64,000 nucleotides of DNA from Paenibacillaceae bacterium (GCA_015057705.1 SVDU01000010.1:62001-126000), one strand, 5' to 3'. Shown: positions 8,568 to 16,522, numbered from the stretch's first letter. The notes: generated from the sequence alone by a model not told the origin. Numbers and translations: made by a program.

Positions 8568-8595
8568 TGATATTTTCTGAATATTTGGGTATAAT
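8567..8595 (+). promoter_or_regulatory. Promoter of the transposase gene
   Basis: TTGATA (8567-8572), 17-base spacer, TATAAT (8590-8595). It starts at the inner edge of the left inverted repeat. Confidence 0.7.
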
Positions 8596-8627
8596 GAGAT
8601 TATATGAAGGATTACGGAGGTCTTATT

Positions 8628-9689
8628 ATGCCAAGTGTAGCGTCAGTAAAGAAAGATTTAGAGGCTTTGGGAACAACAGGACAGGAAGAAATATTAAATT
8701 ATCTTGAAGAGGTTATTGTATTAAGTTCTTTTGCTACCGAAGTTACTAACGAGGTTAAAGAAAACCGATTTTCCAAGGGAAAAGTCTGCCCCCACTGTGG
8801 GCATGAGGAAGTATCAAGAAATGGTAAGTTCAATGGAAAACAAAGATATATCTGTAAGTCCTGCCGAAAAACCTTTACTGACTTTACACGTTCACCCCGT
8901 TACAATAGTAAGAAAGATATTAAAAGGTGGATATTATATTCTAAATGTATGATAAGTGGTTATTCCATAAGAAAATGTGCCGAGATAGTGGAAATTAGTG
9001 TACCTACATCTTTTTATTGGAGGCATAAGTTTTTAGACGCTATCAGAGCGTATATGGGTATTGGAAGCGTTGGTGGAGTTATAGAAGTTGACGAGGTGTT
9101 TTTCAGAGAATCCTTTAAGGGAAATCATAAGAAAAGCACTACATTTATAATGCCAAGAGAACCTCATAAACGTGGAGTTAAAGGTAGTAGAAGTAGTAAG
9201 AACGAAAAAAGGAAAAGAGGTATATCAAAGGAGCAGGTCTGTGTACTATGTGCCATTGATAGAGTAGGAAATATTATGACTGAACTAATATGTAAAGGTA
9301 GGATGAAACATACAGATTTAGAAAGGCTCTTTACAGGCAGGATTGAGGATGAATCTATCCTTTGTACTGATTCACACAAGAGTTATATTAAATTTGCACA
9401 AAATTCATGTGTTGAACTACAACAAATTAAACGTGGGAAGCATAAGGAAGGCATATACCATATACAGCACATAAATGCTTTTCATAGCAAACTAAAAGAA
9501 TGGATGTATAGTTTTCACAGTGTAGCCACAAAATACCTTGCTAACTACATGTACTGGTTTAAATGGTTACAGTTTTTTAATACAGAGAAGGATACTGTAA
9601 AGACCAAACATTTATTAGTCCAGTCGCATACATCTCATTCCGATACAAAGTTAAAAGATTTTAAAATCAGGGAAGCAATTTATATTTAA
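8628..9689 (+). CDS. IS1595 family (ISXO2-like) transposase
   Basis: A 353-residue transposase. The N-terminal part has a zinc ribbon (CPHCGHEEVSRNGK...YICKSCRKTF, about residues 53-83) and a helix-turn-helix, followed by a DDE-type ISXO2-like catalytic domain: VGGVIEVDEVFFRES (first Asp, near 150), CTDSHKSY (second Asp) and a C-terminal HSKLKEWMYSFHSVATKYLANYM stretch with the third acidic/Asn position. The start at 8628 follows ACGGAGG; the in-frame ATG 8604 lies before that site. No frameshift or internal stop, so it may be active. Confidence 0.9.
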   Translation: MPSVASVKKDLEALGTTGQEEILNYLEEVIVLSSFATEVTNEVKENRFSKGKVCPHCGHEEVSRNGKFNGKQRYICKSCRKTFTDFTRSPRYNSKKDIKRWILYSKCMISGYSIRKCAEIVEISVPTSFYWRHKFLDAIRAYMGIGSVGGVIEVDEVFFRESFKGNHKKSTTFIMPREPHKRGVKGSRSSKNEKRKRGISKEQVCVLCAIDRVGNIMTELICKGRMKHTDLERLFTGRIEDESILCTDSHKSYIKFAQNSCVELQQIKRGKHKEGIYHIQHINAFHSKLKEWMYSFHSVATKYLANYMYWFKWLQFFNTEKDTVKTKHLLVQSHTSHSDTKLKDFKIREAIYI

Positions 9690-9781
9690 TTATGTTAAAT
9701 ATCTTAATAAATACATTGCTATGTTGTATAATTAAATACGGACACAATAGTAAAATATGACCAAGTAATAAGGAGAATGGT

Positions 9782-10216
9782 ATGATAAAAAAGTTTGAGT
9801 TAAGAGATTTGACTGCATGTGCAGAAATTATGATGTCGGTATATAATAACGAACTTTGGCAATGTCGTTGGTCTTTGGATATAGCAAAAGATTATTTGAT
9901 GGATTATGTGGAATGTAAAAAATTCATTGGATATACATTATGGTTAGACGATGTAATAGAGGGTGCTATATTCTGCCATAAAAAAATTTGGTGGGACAAT
10001 AATGAGGTTTTCATTGATGAAATGTTTATCTCTTCTGAATTTCAAAGACAGGGATATGGAACAGAGTTACTAAGTGTAATTGAAAATTATATTAAAGAAC
10101 ATAACTTAGCAGGTTTTACATTATCAACAAACCGTTTTACACCTGCACCTAAGTTTTATAGAAAAAATGGTTTCTCTGATGCAGAACATGTTCTTTTCAT
10201 GTTTAAAGAAAAATAG
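9782..10216 (+). CDS. GNAT family N-acetyltransferase, passenger gene of the IS
   Basis: A 144-residue single-domain acetyltransferase. The acetyl-CoA motif A is FIDEMFISSEFQRQGYGTELL (about residues 75-95, with the Q/RxxGxG/A loop QRQGYG), followed by the C-terminal NRFTPAPKFYRKNGF typical of GNATs. The start follows AAGGAG. It lies inside the inverted repeats of the element, behind its own weak promoter (TTAATA 9704, TATAAT 9727). The short form and the tryptophan-rich N-terminal half are reminiscent of AAC(6')-like enzymes, but a resistance role is not shown; it may acetylate an amine metabolite or protein. Low GC and location indicate acquisition with the element. Confidence 0.85.
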   Translation: MIKKFELRDLTACAEIMMSVYNNELWQCRWSLDIAKDYLMDYVECKKFIGYTLWLDDVIEGAIFCHKKIWWDNNEVFIDEMFISSEFQRQGYGTELLSVIENYIKEHNLAGFTLSTNRFTPAPKFYRKNGFSDAEHVLFMFKEK

Positions 10217-10253
10217 AAATAATTTTTAGTACGTACTCTTCCTAAAACGAGAA

Positions 10254-10283
10254 TTAAGGGAAGCCATTTTTGGCTTCCCTTAA
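10254..10283. terminator. Perfect 13-bp hairpin after the passenger gene
   Basis: TTAAGGGAAGCCA (10254-10266), loop TTTT, TGGCTTCCCTTAA. There is no U-tract, so termination is possible but not certain; it may instead stop read-in from outside. Confidence 0.5.
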
Positions 10284-10292
10284 AATTGGCAT

Positions 10293-10320
10293 ATTATCAA
10301 CACTGTTATTAAACATAGCC
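10293..10320 (-). repeat. Right terminal inverted repeat of the IS element
   Basis: The complement begins GGCTATGTTTAAT and matches the left repeat at 23 of 28 positions. Confidence 0.88.
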
Positions 10321-10328
10321 TAGTTTTA
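10321..10328. repeat. Right copy of 8-bp target site duplication
   Basis: TAGTTTTA, identical to 8532-8539. Confidence 0.9.
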
Positions 10329-10366
10329 AAGCCACTGCAAAGACAAAATATGCAGTGGCTTTTTTG
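10328..10366 (+). terminator. Displaced native terminator of aspA
   Basis: AAAGCCACTGC (10328-10338) pairs perfectly with GCAGTGGCTTT (10352-10362) and is followed by more T. Before the insertion it would have begun seven bases after the aspA stop. Confidence 0.85.
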
Positions 10367-10477
10367 AAATAAAAGTACAAAACGTAAACATATATTTAAA
10401 ATAACTATAAATATATAGACATAAAATAATAAAGGTGTTATTATATCCAATATATAAGATAGAAAGGAGATGATACT

Positions 10478-11227
10478 ATTTTTTGGGACGCATCAAAGGA
10501 TGAACTAAAAAACGGGTATATCAAAGAAGGGGAAACATATACCTGTGTTGTCTGCGGAGAAAGCTATCTGGAAGGACGGATCTATGAAAAAGATGGGCTT
10601 TTCTATGACGCAGAAAAATCAATGAAAGAGCATATAAAAGAAAAACATGGGTCTATGTTATCCTATGTCCTGAATATGAGCTATGGGAATACTGGGATTA
10701 CCCAGGCACAGCAGAAGGTGCTGCAGCTTATTGCACAGGGGATGTCAGATAAGGAGGTAGCTTCTGTACTGGGCGTTGCTGATTCAACCATTCGAAATCA
10801 CAAGTATAAATTAAGGGAAAAAGAAAAGCAGGCCAAGGTTTTTCTGGCTATGATGGAACTGCTGTCTGAGCAGACGCAAAAGGAGATCAGCCGGCTGGAA
10901 GGAAGTGTTCTGTACGACGCACACAACTCTGCCACCATGGTGGATGACCGCTATAATATAACAGATAAAGAGGTTGAGAGTATCAGAAAAACCTATTTTA
11001 ATGATAAAGGCGGTTTAAAGAGCATACCTGCAAGGGAAAAGAAAAAGCTGGTTGTGTTAAGCGAAATTGTAAAGAATTTTGTCCCAGGTAAGCAATATGA
11101 AGAGAAGGAGTTAAACCGTATCTTAAAAAGAATTTATGATGATAATGCCGCCATTCGAAGAGCGCTTATTGAATATGGCTTTATGGACCGGACGAACGAT
11201 GGTACTTTTTACTGGGTGAAAGAGTAG
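10478..11227 (+). CDS. DUF2087 transcriptional regulator with LuxR-like HTH, apparent ATT start
   Basis: A 249-residue protein if read from ATT 10478. The N-terminal part (about 1-55) has CVVCG and a downstream HIKEKHG, a small C2H2-type zinc-binding pattern. Next comes a LuxR-type helix-turn-helix (TQAQQKVLQLIAQGMSDKEV, about 68-115) and then the C-terminal DUF2087 domain ending in GTFYWVKE. Coding text runs unbroken from the stop at 10460, yet there is no in-frame ATG, GTG or TTG before ATG 10622, which would remove the whole zinc finger and has no ribosome site. AAAGGAG at 10463-10469 sits eight bases before ATT. A one-base error in the T-run at 10479-10484 is the alternative, but the resulting ATG would abut the ribosome site. 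It precedes the QueG-like/TusA pair by 22 bases. Confidence 0.78.
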   Translation: MFWDASKDELKNGYIKEGETYTCVVCGESYLEGRIYEKDGLFYDAEKSMKEHIKEKHGSMLSYVLNMSYGNTGITQAQQKVLQLIAQGMSDKEVASVLGVADSTIRNHKYKLREKEKQAKVFLAMMELLSEQTQKEISRLEGSVLYDAHNSATMVDDRYNITDKEVESIRKTYFNDKGGLKSIPAREKKKLVVLSEIVKNFVPGKQYEEKELNRILKRIYDDNAAIRRALIEYGFMDRTNDGTFYWVKE

Positions 11228-11249
11228 GGATAACTGAGGAGGTTTTGAG

Positions 11250-11942
11250 ATGAAGGAGAAGATTCGAAGTGCGGTCCTTCAGCTGGGTGCGGATGTATGC
11301 GGATTTGCAAGTGCAAGAGGGTTTGATCAGGCACCGGAGGGTTTTCGGCCTGGCAGTATTTTTAAACGCTGTAAAAGTGTGGTTGTATTTGGAATAGCGT
11401 TACCCCGCGGGCTATATGAGGTTGATTCCCGTTTTGCCTATTCCCATTATAACAGTTTTGCCTGTCCCCAGGCAGACAAAATCGCCCTACAGACAGCCAG
11501 GCTGATAGAAGACAGGTTTGAAGCCAGCGCAGTTCCGCTACCATGTGATTCCCCCTATGAATACTGGGATGAAGAGAAGATGGAGGGGCGGGGGCTTATA
11601 TCCATGAAGCATGCGGCATGTCTTGCGGGTCTTGGTACCTTAGGTAAGAATACGCTGCTTTTGAATAAAGACTATGGAAACCGCCTGGTCGTGGGATGTG
11701 TTCTCTCCGATCTGGATATTGAGCCGGATGAACCGGCGGTTTCTATCTGTCCGGACAGCTGCCGGCTGTGTATTGAAAATTGCCCTCAGGGGGCTATTAA
11801 GTCAGGTTTTGTGGAGCAGAAGCCATGCAGGCTATTTAGCTATGGCAAGACAAAGCGGGGCTTTGAAACAGTGGAATGTAATCGATGCAGAACTGTCTGC
11901 CCCATGCGTTTCGGAATCAGAAATGGAAAGGAAAAAGTATGA
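11250..11942 (+). CDS. QueG-like (epoxyqueuosine reductase family) iron-sulfur protein
   Basis: A 230-residue protein related to the epoxyqueuosine reductase family but shorter than QueG (about 310-380). Residues 1-140 resemble the cobalamin-binding reductase core (RGLISMKHAACLAGLGTLGKNTLLLN is characteristic). Two cysteine groups follow: CPDSCRLCIENCPQGAI and CNRCRTVCPM, fitting two [4Fe-4S] clusters. The C-terminal HEAT-like part of QueG is missing. Clostridia have several such paralogues of unknown function, so a role in queuosine formation is not implied. It overlaps the following tusA by four bases (ATGA), which suggests a joint redox/sulfur role. The ribosome site is TGAGGAGG. Confidence 0.82.
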   Translation: MKEKIRSAVLQLGADVCGFASARGFDQAPEGFRPGSIFKRCKSVVVFGIALPRGLYEVDSRFAYSHYNSFACPQADKIALQTARLIEDRFEASAVPLPCDSPYEYWDEEKMEGRGLISMKHAACLAGLGTLGKNTLLLNKDYGNRLVVGCVLSDLDIEPDEPAVSICPDSCRLCIENCPQGAIKSGFVEQKPCRLFSYGKTKRGFETVECNRCRTVCPMRFGIRNGKEKV

Positions 11943-12160
11943 AAAAAATAGACTGTCTGGGCGAGATCTGCCCGGTACCAGTAATGAAACTGCAGGCAGT
12001 TATGGATTCCATACAAAAAGGCGAAGACTATCTGCTGGTTACAGATCACAGCTGTACCATTTCCAATCTGGAATTTTTTTGCAAAGCCAATAAATTAAGT
12101 TACCAGTTGGATGAGGTAATGAATGGCGTATGGGAGATTACCATAACAGCGAGCAGATAG
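11939..12160 (+). CDS. TusA/SirA family sulfur carrier protein
   Basis: A 73-residue protein of the TusA family. It starts KKIDCLGEICPVPVMK, with the CPxP motif whose Cys carries persulfide sulfur, and ends with a short beta strand. The start at 11939 overlaps the preceding stop; a longer frame from 11885 would begin inside the upstream gene. Sulfur (or selenium) relay to a partner is the family function. Paired with an Fe-S protein here, unlike the second TusA of this window, which is paired with YeeE transporters. Confidence 0.9.
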   Translation: MKKIDCLGEICPVPVMKLQAVMDSIQKGEDYLLVTDHSCTISNLEFFCKANKLSYQLDEVMNGVWEITITASR

Positions 12161-12193
12161 TAACCTTTAATATTTATCCAATATAAACATAAC

Positions 12194-12241
12194 AAAAATC
12201 CTTGTAAAGCTGGTAAAAAAGCATTTACAAGGATTTTTTTT
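12194..12241 (+). terminator. Rho-independent terminator after tusA
   Basis: AAAAATCCTTGTAAA (12194-12208) pairs with TTTACAAGGATTTTTTT (12224-12240), T-rich tail. Confidence 0.9.
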
Positions 12242-12296
12242 GTTATAACAGGGTGCTTTTTGGGATCATAGAGTTACTATGTGAAAGACCTGTGAG

Positions 12297-12333
12297 GTTC
12301 TATAAACATGGTCTTATAGTTCTAATATAGAAT
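12297..12333 (+). promoter_or_regulatory. GTTCTA boxes upstream of the MATE-amidohydrolase operon
   Basis: GTTCTAT at 12297 and GTTCTA at 12319 (22 bases apart, two helical turns); the second is part of TTCTAATATAGAA, an inverted repeat. The same boxes, 21 bases apart, occur at 16429 and 16450 before aguA and the luxR-type gene. They are candidate sites for the LuxR-type regulator at 15565-16365. Confidence 0.45.
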
Positions 12334-12424
12334 ATCATTAACCGTGATAATTCAGGGTTATGAATAACAGATTTATAATAAAGAAAAAGTTTACGAAAAT
12401 ACAAAAGAAAATAGGAGGTTTTTT

Positions 12425-13813
12425 ATGTCAAATGAACAAACGGTAACAGTAGCAAGTCATGAATTTGTAGCAAAACCAGTCAACAGTCTGATTGTAAAAT
12501 ATGCTGGTTCTACATTGATTGGTATGCTTGCGCAGTCAATCATGGTTATTTTTGAAGGTATCATGATTGGGAATGGTCTGGGAGCAGACGGACTTGCATG
12601 CGTAGGTCTTATCATGCCACTTGAAAACCTGCATCTTGCAATCGGAACAGGTTTTGGTATTGGTCTTACGACAATTGCAGGTATCAAATTAGGTCAGGGA
12701 GATGAAAAAGGTGCCAGAGATGCATTTGGAGCTGGTCACGTATTTATCACTGTTCTTATGTTACTACTTGGTCTTTGTCTGATTACTTTCCCGGCACCAA
12801 TTGCTCGTTTTCTGGGTACACCTGACAAGTACATGCCATTAATGATTCCATTTATCCGTATTTTTGGTGTTGGTTATCCATTCTGTGGATTTGCACAGAC
12901 AGTTGTTGGATTCTTACGTATGGATGAAAGACCTGGTCTTGCTACAGCAGCTATGACGGTAACAGCAGTTGCAGGTGTCATCTGGCTTTACTATGTGTGT
13001 TTTATTTCTAACCTGGGTATTGCCGGGACAGGCTGGTATTATGCATTTTCAATTGGTGGCTGGTCATTATTTGGAATACCAATGTTCCTGGATAAAAAAT
13101 CAAAGTTCAGGTTTAAGGCAAAGGATTTGCATATAGACTTTAAACTTGGTGGTGAGGCAATTAAAATTGCATTCCCATACATTTGTTCTCAGGTTTCAAT
13201 TTCTTTATTTACAATCATCATTAACAATATCCTTATAAAAATCGGTACAGATCTTCATATTGCAGCCTACGCGGTAATCAGCGGATATATCATTTATATC
13301 CTTAACATGTTTACAATGTCTGTATCAACAGGAACAACACCTATTGTTTCCTATAACTTAGGGGAGAAATTATTTGACCGGCTTAAAAAACTGATGACAA
13401 ACTGTGTCTATGCCAATGTATTATCTGTTGCAATTGTAACAATTATTTTTGAAATATTTGCAAAACAGGTTTGTTGGATCTTATGCGGTGATGCGGCTTT
13501 AGTAGAAGTTGCACTTCCAGCAGTACATATAGTTATATTGGCAGCAGCTTTGGGATCATCTCTTACAGTTATGTCTGGATATTTTGAAGCTGTTTACAAA
13601 CTGATACCTGCAACAATTGCTGGTATCGGACGTTACCTCATTCTTGCAACAGCATGTATGTTCATTCTAGTTTATATAGCAGGACTTGGAGTAAATGGAG
13701 TGTGGTATGGACTTTTTGCAGCAGATATCCTCTCATTTGCTGTATGTCTGATTATGATGGCTTCTGAGAAGAGATGTCTTGATAATTTAAAGAAGTTGAA
13801 AGGAGCGAATTGA
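12425..13813 (+). CDS. MATE family efflux transporter
   Basis: A 462-residue, 12-segment membrane protein of the MATE family, which exports organic cations, dyes and drugs using Na+ or H+ gradients. Visible are the N-terminal AGSTLIGMLAQSIMVIFEGIMIG and IGTGFGIGLTTIAGIKLGQGDEKGA, the standard first-half text, repeated more weakly in the second half (SVSTGTTPIVSYNLGEKL). The ribosome site is ATAGGAGG. Two bases after its stop an amidohydrolase starts, so the pair form one transcript. The place beside the agmatine pathway and shared GTTCTA boxes suggest that an amine is the cargo, which is inference. Confidence 0.9.
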   Translation: MSNEQTVTVASHEFVAKPVNSLIVKYAGSTLIGMLAQSIMVIFEGIMIGNGLGADGLACVGLIMPLENLHLAIGTGFGIGLTTIAGIKLGQGDEKGARDAFGAGHVFITVLMLLLGLCLITFPAPIARFLGTPDKYMPLMIPFIRIFGVGYPFCGFAQTVVGFLRMDERPGLATAAMTVTAVAGVIWLYYVCFISNLGIAGTGWYYAFSIGGWSLFGIPMFLDKKSKFRFKAKDLHIDFKLGGEAIKIAFPYICSQVSISLFTIIINNILIKIGTDLHIAAYAVISGYIIYILNMFTMSVSTGTTPIVSYNLGEKLFDRLKKLMTNCVYANVLSVAIVTIIFEIFAKQVCWILCGDAALVEVALPAVHIVILAAALGSSLTVMSGYFEAVYKLIPATIAGIGRYLILATACMFILVYIAGLGVNGVWYGLFAADILSFAVCLIMMASEKRCLDNLKKLKGAN

Positions 13814-13815
13814 TT

Positions 13816-15459
13816 ATGAGCAAGGCTACAATTATAATGCGCGGCAACGCAATCTTTGATGGTACCGGAACAGAACCATTTGCAGGAAGTGTTGTGATCA
13901 ACGGAAATCAGATTGTCGCAGTATTAAGAGAGAATGATGCAAGGGAGTATATTGGAGAAGAAACAAAAGTATTTGATTGTGGTGATCAGTTGATTATGCC
14001 AGGTTTTAATGATAGCCATACCCATATCACTCAGGGAGCATTTTTAGAGGATGAAGATTTTTCTTTCTGTGTGCTTGAAGCAACAAGCAAAGAAGCTGCT
14101 ATTCAGATGGCAAAGGATTATGCAGATGTGCATCCAAATAATGAATGGATTTACGGATTCATGATGAACAACCTGATTTGGGAAGATCAGACATTGCCTG
14201 CAATGGCTGACATTGACAAGGTGATTTCAGACCGCCCGGTAATTTTACAGATGGCGGATCTGCACACAATTATTTTGAACAGCGCTGCGGTTAAAAAAGC
14301 CGATATTACAAAAGATACTCCCAATCCAGATGATGGAATCATTGAAAAGGATGATAACGGAGAATTAACAGGTCGTTTATACGACGGTGCCAGCTTTAAG
14401 GTTATGGATATGATCTACAGTCCGTCAGATGAAGTATATATAAGTGTATATACAAAGTTCTTTCAGAAAATGAAAAGCCTTGGTATTACAACGGTAAGTC
14501 TTTTGTCGCCTTATACAGTTCATGATAATCCGATACCGTACTTTGAAGAAATGGACAGGCAGGGAAATCTGACAACACGTGTCATTATGTACCCCAATAT
14601 TTCTACTTATGAAAAGAAAAGTTTTGCTGCCCTTCGTAGAAATTATAGCAGTGGAAAGCTGCGTGTAATGGGATTAAAGCAGCTGATTGATGGTGTTACA
14701 GGTGTTTACACAGCAGCTTTATTAGAGCCGTATACAAATAAGCCGGATACATGTGGAACATATTCTGTTGATATTGATGAGTTTCGTATGCAGGCATTAA
14801 ATGTAATCAAAGATGGAGTACCGCTTCGTGTACATACCATCGGAGATAAAGCAGTTCGAGTTATGCTTGACATTTTCGAAGAAGGTGAAAGACTGTACGG
14901 AAAGCAAGGACTTCGCCATGTACAGGAACATATTGAAACGGTACAGCCATGTGATCAGCCACGTTTCGCACAACTTGGTGTTGTTGGAAGCATGTCACCC
15001 ACAGCAATGCTCTTTGACCTGGAGGGCGGAGAAAAAGGAAATGGTCTTTATGGAGATAAGGAAGCTGCAGTTGGAGCTGAAAGAGCGGCATTTTCGTGGC
15101 CTCTTCGATCATTGATCGACCAGGGAATGATTCTGGCAATGAACAGTGACTTCCCCGTAGTAGGAATTGAACCGTTTACTGAAATCTATGGCGCTGTTAC
15201 CAGACAAACATATGATGGACTTCCTGAAGGAGGATGGTATCCGAAGCAGAGAATTACAGTTGCAGAGGCGCTTAAGGCTTACACATGGGGATCAGCATAT
15301 TGTGAGGGATGTGAGAATGATTTCGGGACACTTGCGGGGGGAATGCTTGCAGATGTTATTGTATTAGACAGAAACTTATTTGAAGTTGAACCAAAAGAAA
15401 TATTAGATACAAACGTTACCCTAACCGTAATGGAGGGAGAAGTAGTGTATGAGAAATAA
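13816..15459 (+). CDS. YtcJ-type metal-dependent amidohydrolase
   Basis: A 547-residue cytosolic amidohydrolase (amidohydrolase 3 / YtcJ type). The N-terminal beta-sandwich is followed by the metal motif NDSHTHI (about residue 67), conserved His in VQEHIETVQ and the C-terminal Asp in NSDFPVVGIEPF. These proteins hydrolyse amide or formyl bonds in varied compounds. Start ATG 13816 lies nine bases after AAAGGAG; TTG 13810 is in frame but closer. It is co-transcribed with MATE and adjacent to the agmatine genes; it could act on N-acyl or carbamoyl amines, which is speculation. Substrate unknown. Confidence 0.85.
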   Translation: MSKATIIMRGNAIFDGTGTEPFAGSVVINGNQIVAVLRENDAREYIGEETKVFDCGDQLIMPGFNDSHTHITQGAFLEDEDFSFCVLEATSKEAAIQMAKDYADVHPNNEWIYGFMMNNLIWEDQTLPAMADIDKVISDRPVILQMADLHTIILNSAAVKKADITKDTPNPDDGIIEKDDNGELTGRLYDGASFKVMDMIYSPSDEVYISVYTKFFQKMKSLGITTVSLLSPYTVHDNPIPYFEEMDRQGNLTTRVIMYPNISTYEKKSFAALRRNYSSGKLRVMGLKQLIDGVTGVYTAALLEPYTNKPDTCGTYSVDIDEFRMQALNVIKDGVPLRVHTIGDKAVRVMLDIFEEGERLYGKQGLRHVQEHIETVQPCDQPRFAQLGVVGSMSPTAMLFDLEGGEKGNGLYGDKEAAVGAERAAFSWPLRSLIDQGMILAMNSDFPVVGIEPFTEIYGAVTRQTYDGLPEGGWYPKQRITVAEALKAYTWGSAYCEGCENDFGTLAGGMLADVIVLDRNLFEVEPKEILDTNVTLTVMEGEVVYEK

Positions 15460-15492
15460 ATTTAAGTATTGCAAAATAAATTGAAAAAATGC

Positions 15493-15560
15493 AAGGGGAT
15501 GTGAACTTTTTTCCGGAATGGTAACTGGACCAATCCGGGGAAACGTTTACATCCCCTTTA
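15493..15560. terminator. Nested hairpin between amidohydrolase and luxR-type gene
   Basis: Outer stem AAGGGGATGT (15493) with ACATCCCCTT (15549-15558); inner stem CCGGAATGGT (15513) with ACCAATCCGG (15529-15538), one mismatch. T-rich on both sides; serves two converging genes. Confidence 0.75.
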
Positions 15561-15564
15561 TGAT

Positions 15565-16365
15565 TTATTTTACATATTTGATTCCTGGGCGAACTATCAT
15601 CAATAATCCTTCAAAATTCTTGATATTCATTTTGGAATAAATATTATTCAAATGTTTTTTCAGTGTGTTTCCAGAAATAAAAAGCTGGGCTGCCAGATCT
15701 TTTCGTGTGATACCATCGCATATGAGTTGTACTACTTCAAATTCCCGGTCTGTCAGATGATACGTCGACTTATATAAACTTTTGCTCTGATCAAAAGAAC
15801 TTCTCTGAATACCCCCTGGAAAAAGATCTTTGAAACGCAGGCAGAGATGATGGTTGATGGTCTTAAGAATTGCCATCTCCCGGTCAGAAAAATCGCCTTC
15901 TTCTTTTGAACGATAGAGACAGATATTACCGTAGCTGTAGTCATCGGCAACGATGTTGGATACGGCACCATAATATGCGTTGATAGGTTCCATCCATTCC
16001 TTCATAAAGATGGATTCAGCCATGTACTTTTCCACCACAATGTCCGATTCACGGAAGGTTATCTCTTTGGGTGAGACACTGTACCACAGGATGAAGTCGT
16101 AATTAATATATTGAGTCCGGTACAGCTCTATATGAGCAGGAGGAATATCCCTACTCTGATATGAGAAAAATTCAATGTTTTTATTATCGTCACTAATCAG
16201 ACAACTGAAAGAATGGGAATAAGGGATGATTTCTTTCAAATTCTCAATAATCTGACTTAAATCAGGGTACGGCTGAGTGGTATAAATGGAAGCTGTTATT
16301 TCATTGATAATACCCCAGTCTTCTGTTGAAATCATGGTCTGTTCTGCTTCTTTATTGGTATTCAT
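15565..16365 (-). CDS. LuxR family transcriptional regulator
   Basis: A 266-residue regulator: N-terminal sensing domain (about 1-190, GAF/autoinducer-domain-like alpha-beta text without recognisable receiver motif) and a C-terminal LuxR helix-turn-helix (LTDREFEVVQLICDGITRKD...GNTLKKHLNNIYSKM, about 200-255). The start at 16365 follows AAGGAG; the longer frame to 16416 lacks a site. It sits between the MATE-amidohydrolase pair and the divergent agmatine operon. AguR of other Firmicutes that have this pathway is also a LuxR-type protein sensing agmatine, although that one is membrane-anchored; this one shows no membrane segment. Control of both flanking operons is inferred. Confidence 0.85.
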   Translation of the reverse strand: MNTNKEAEQTMISTEDWGIINEITASIYTTQPYPDLSQIIENLKEIIPYSHSFSCLISDDNKNIEFFSYQSRDIPPAHIELYRTQYINYDFILWYSVSPKEITFRESDIVVEKYMAESIFMKEWMEPINAYYGAVSNIVADDYSYGNICLYRSKEEGDFSDREMAILKTINHHLCLRFKDLFPGGIQRSSFDQSKSLYKSTYHLTDREFEVVQLICDGITRKDLAAQLFISGNTLKKHLNNIYSKMNIKNFEGLLMIVRPGIKYVK

Positions 16366-16418
16366 AAGATTTTTCTCCTTGTTGATTATTATACAATAGG
16401 TGGTATGGAAAAGCAATG

Positions 16419-16456
16419 AGTACTATGGGTTCTATGAGTTCTATATAAGGTTCTAG
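16419..16456 (+). promoter_or_regulatory. Cluster of GTTCTA boxes between luxR-type gene and aguA
   Basis: AGTACTAT (16419), GTTCTAT (16429), GTTCTAT (16438) and GTTCTAG (16450) in a row, the last inside the palindrome TTCTAGAA. The 16429-16450 spacing (21) nearly equals that upstream of the MATE gene (22). Confidence 0.5.
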
Positions 16457-16522
16457 AAGGTAGTATGGAGTTACATCTGAGGGATTAATAACACATATGC
16501 ATTAGGGGGGTAATTGAAGGTT

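Larger units (their letters stand above)
8540..10320 (+). mobile_element. IS1595-type insertion element with GNAT passenger gene
   Basis: A complete 1,781-bp element. The ends are imperfect inverted repeats starting GGCTATGTTTAA (8540-8567 and complement of 10293-10320, 23 of 28 positions equal), flanked by the identical octamer TAGTTTTA. An 8-bp duplication is the rule for IS1595. Inside are an ISXO2-like transposase and an acetyltransferase gene in the same direction. Composition is visibly more AT-rich than the neighbours. The perfect duplication and intact genes point to a recent insertion. Removing the element and one octamer restores aspA followed immediately by its terminator. Confidence 0.9.
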
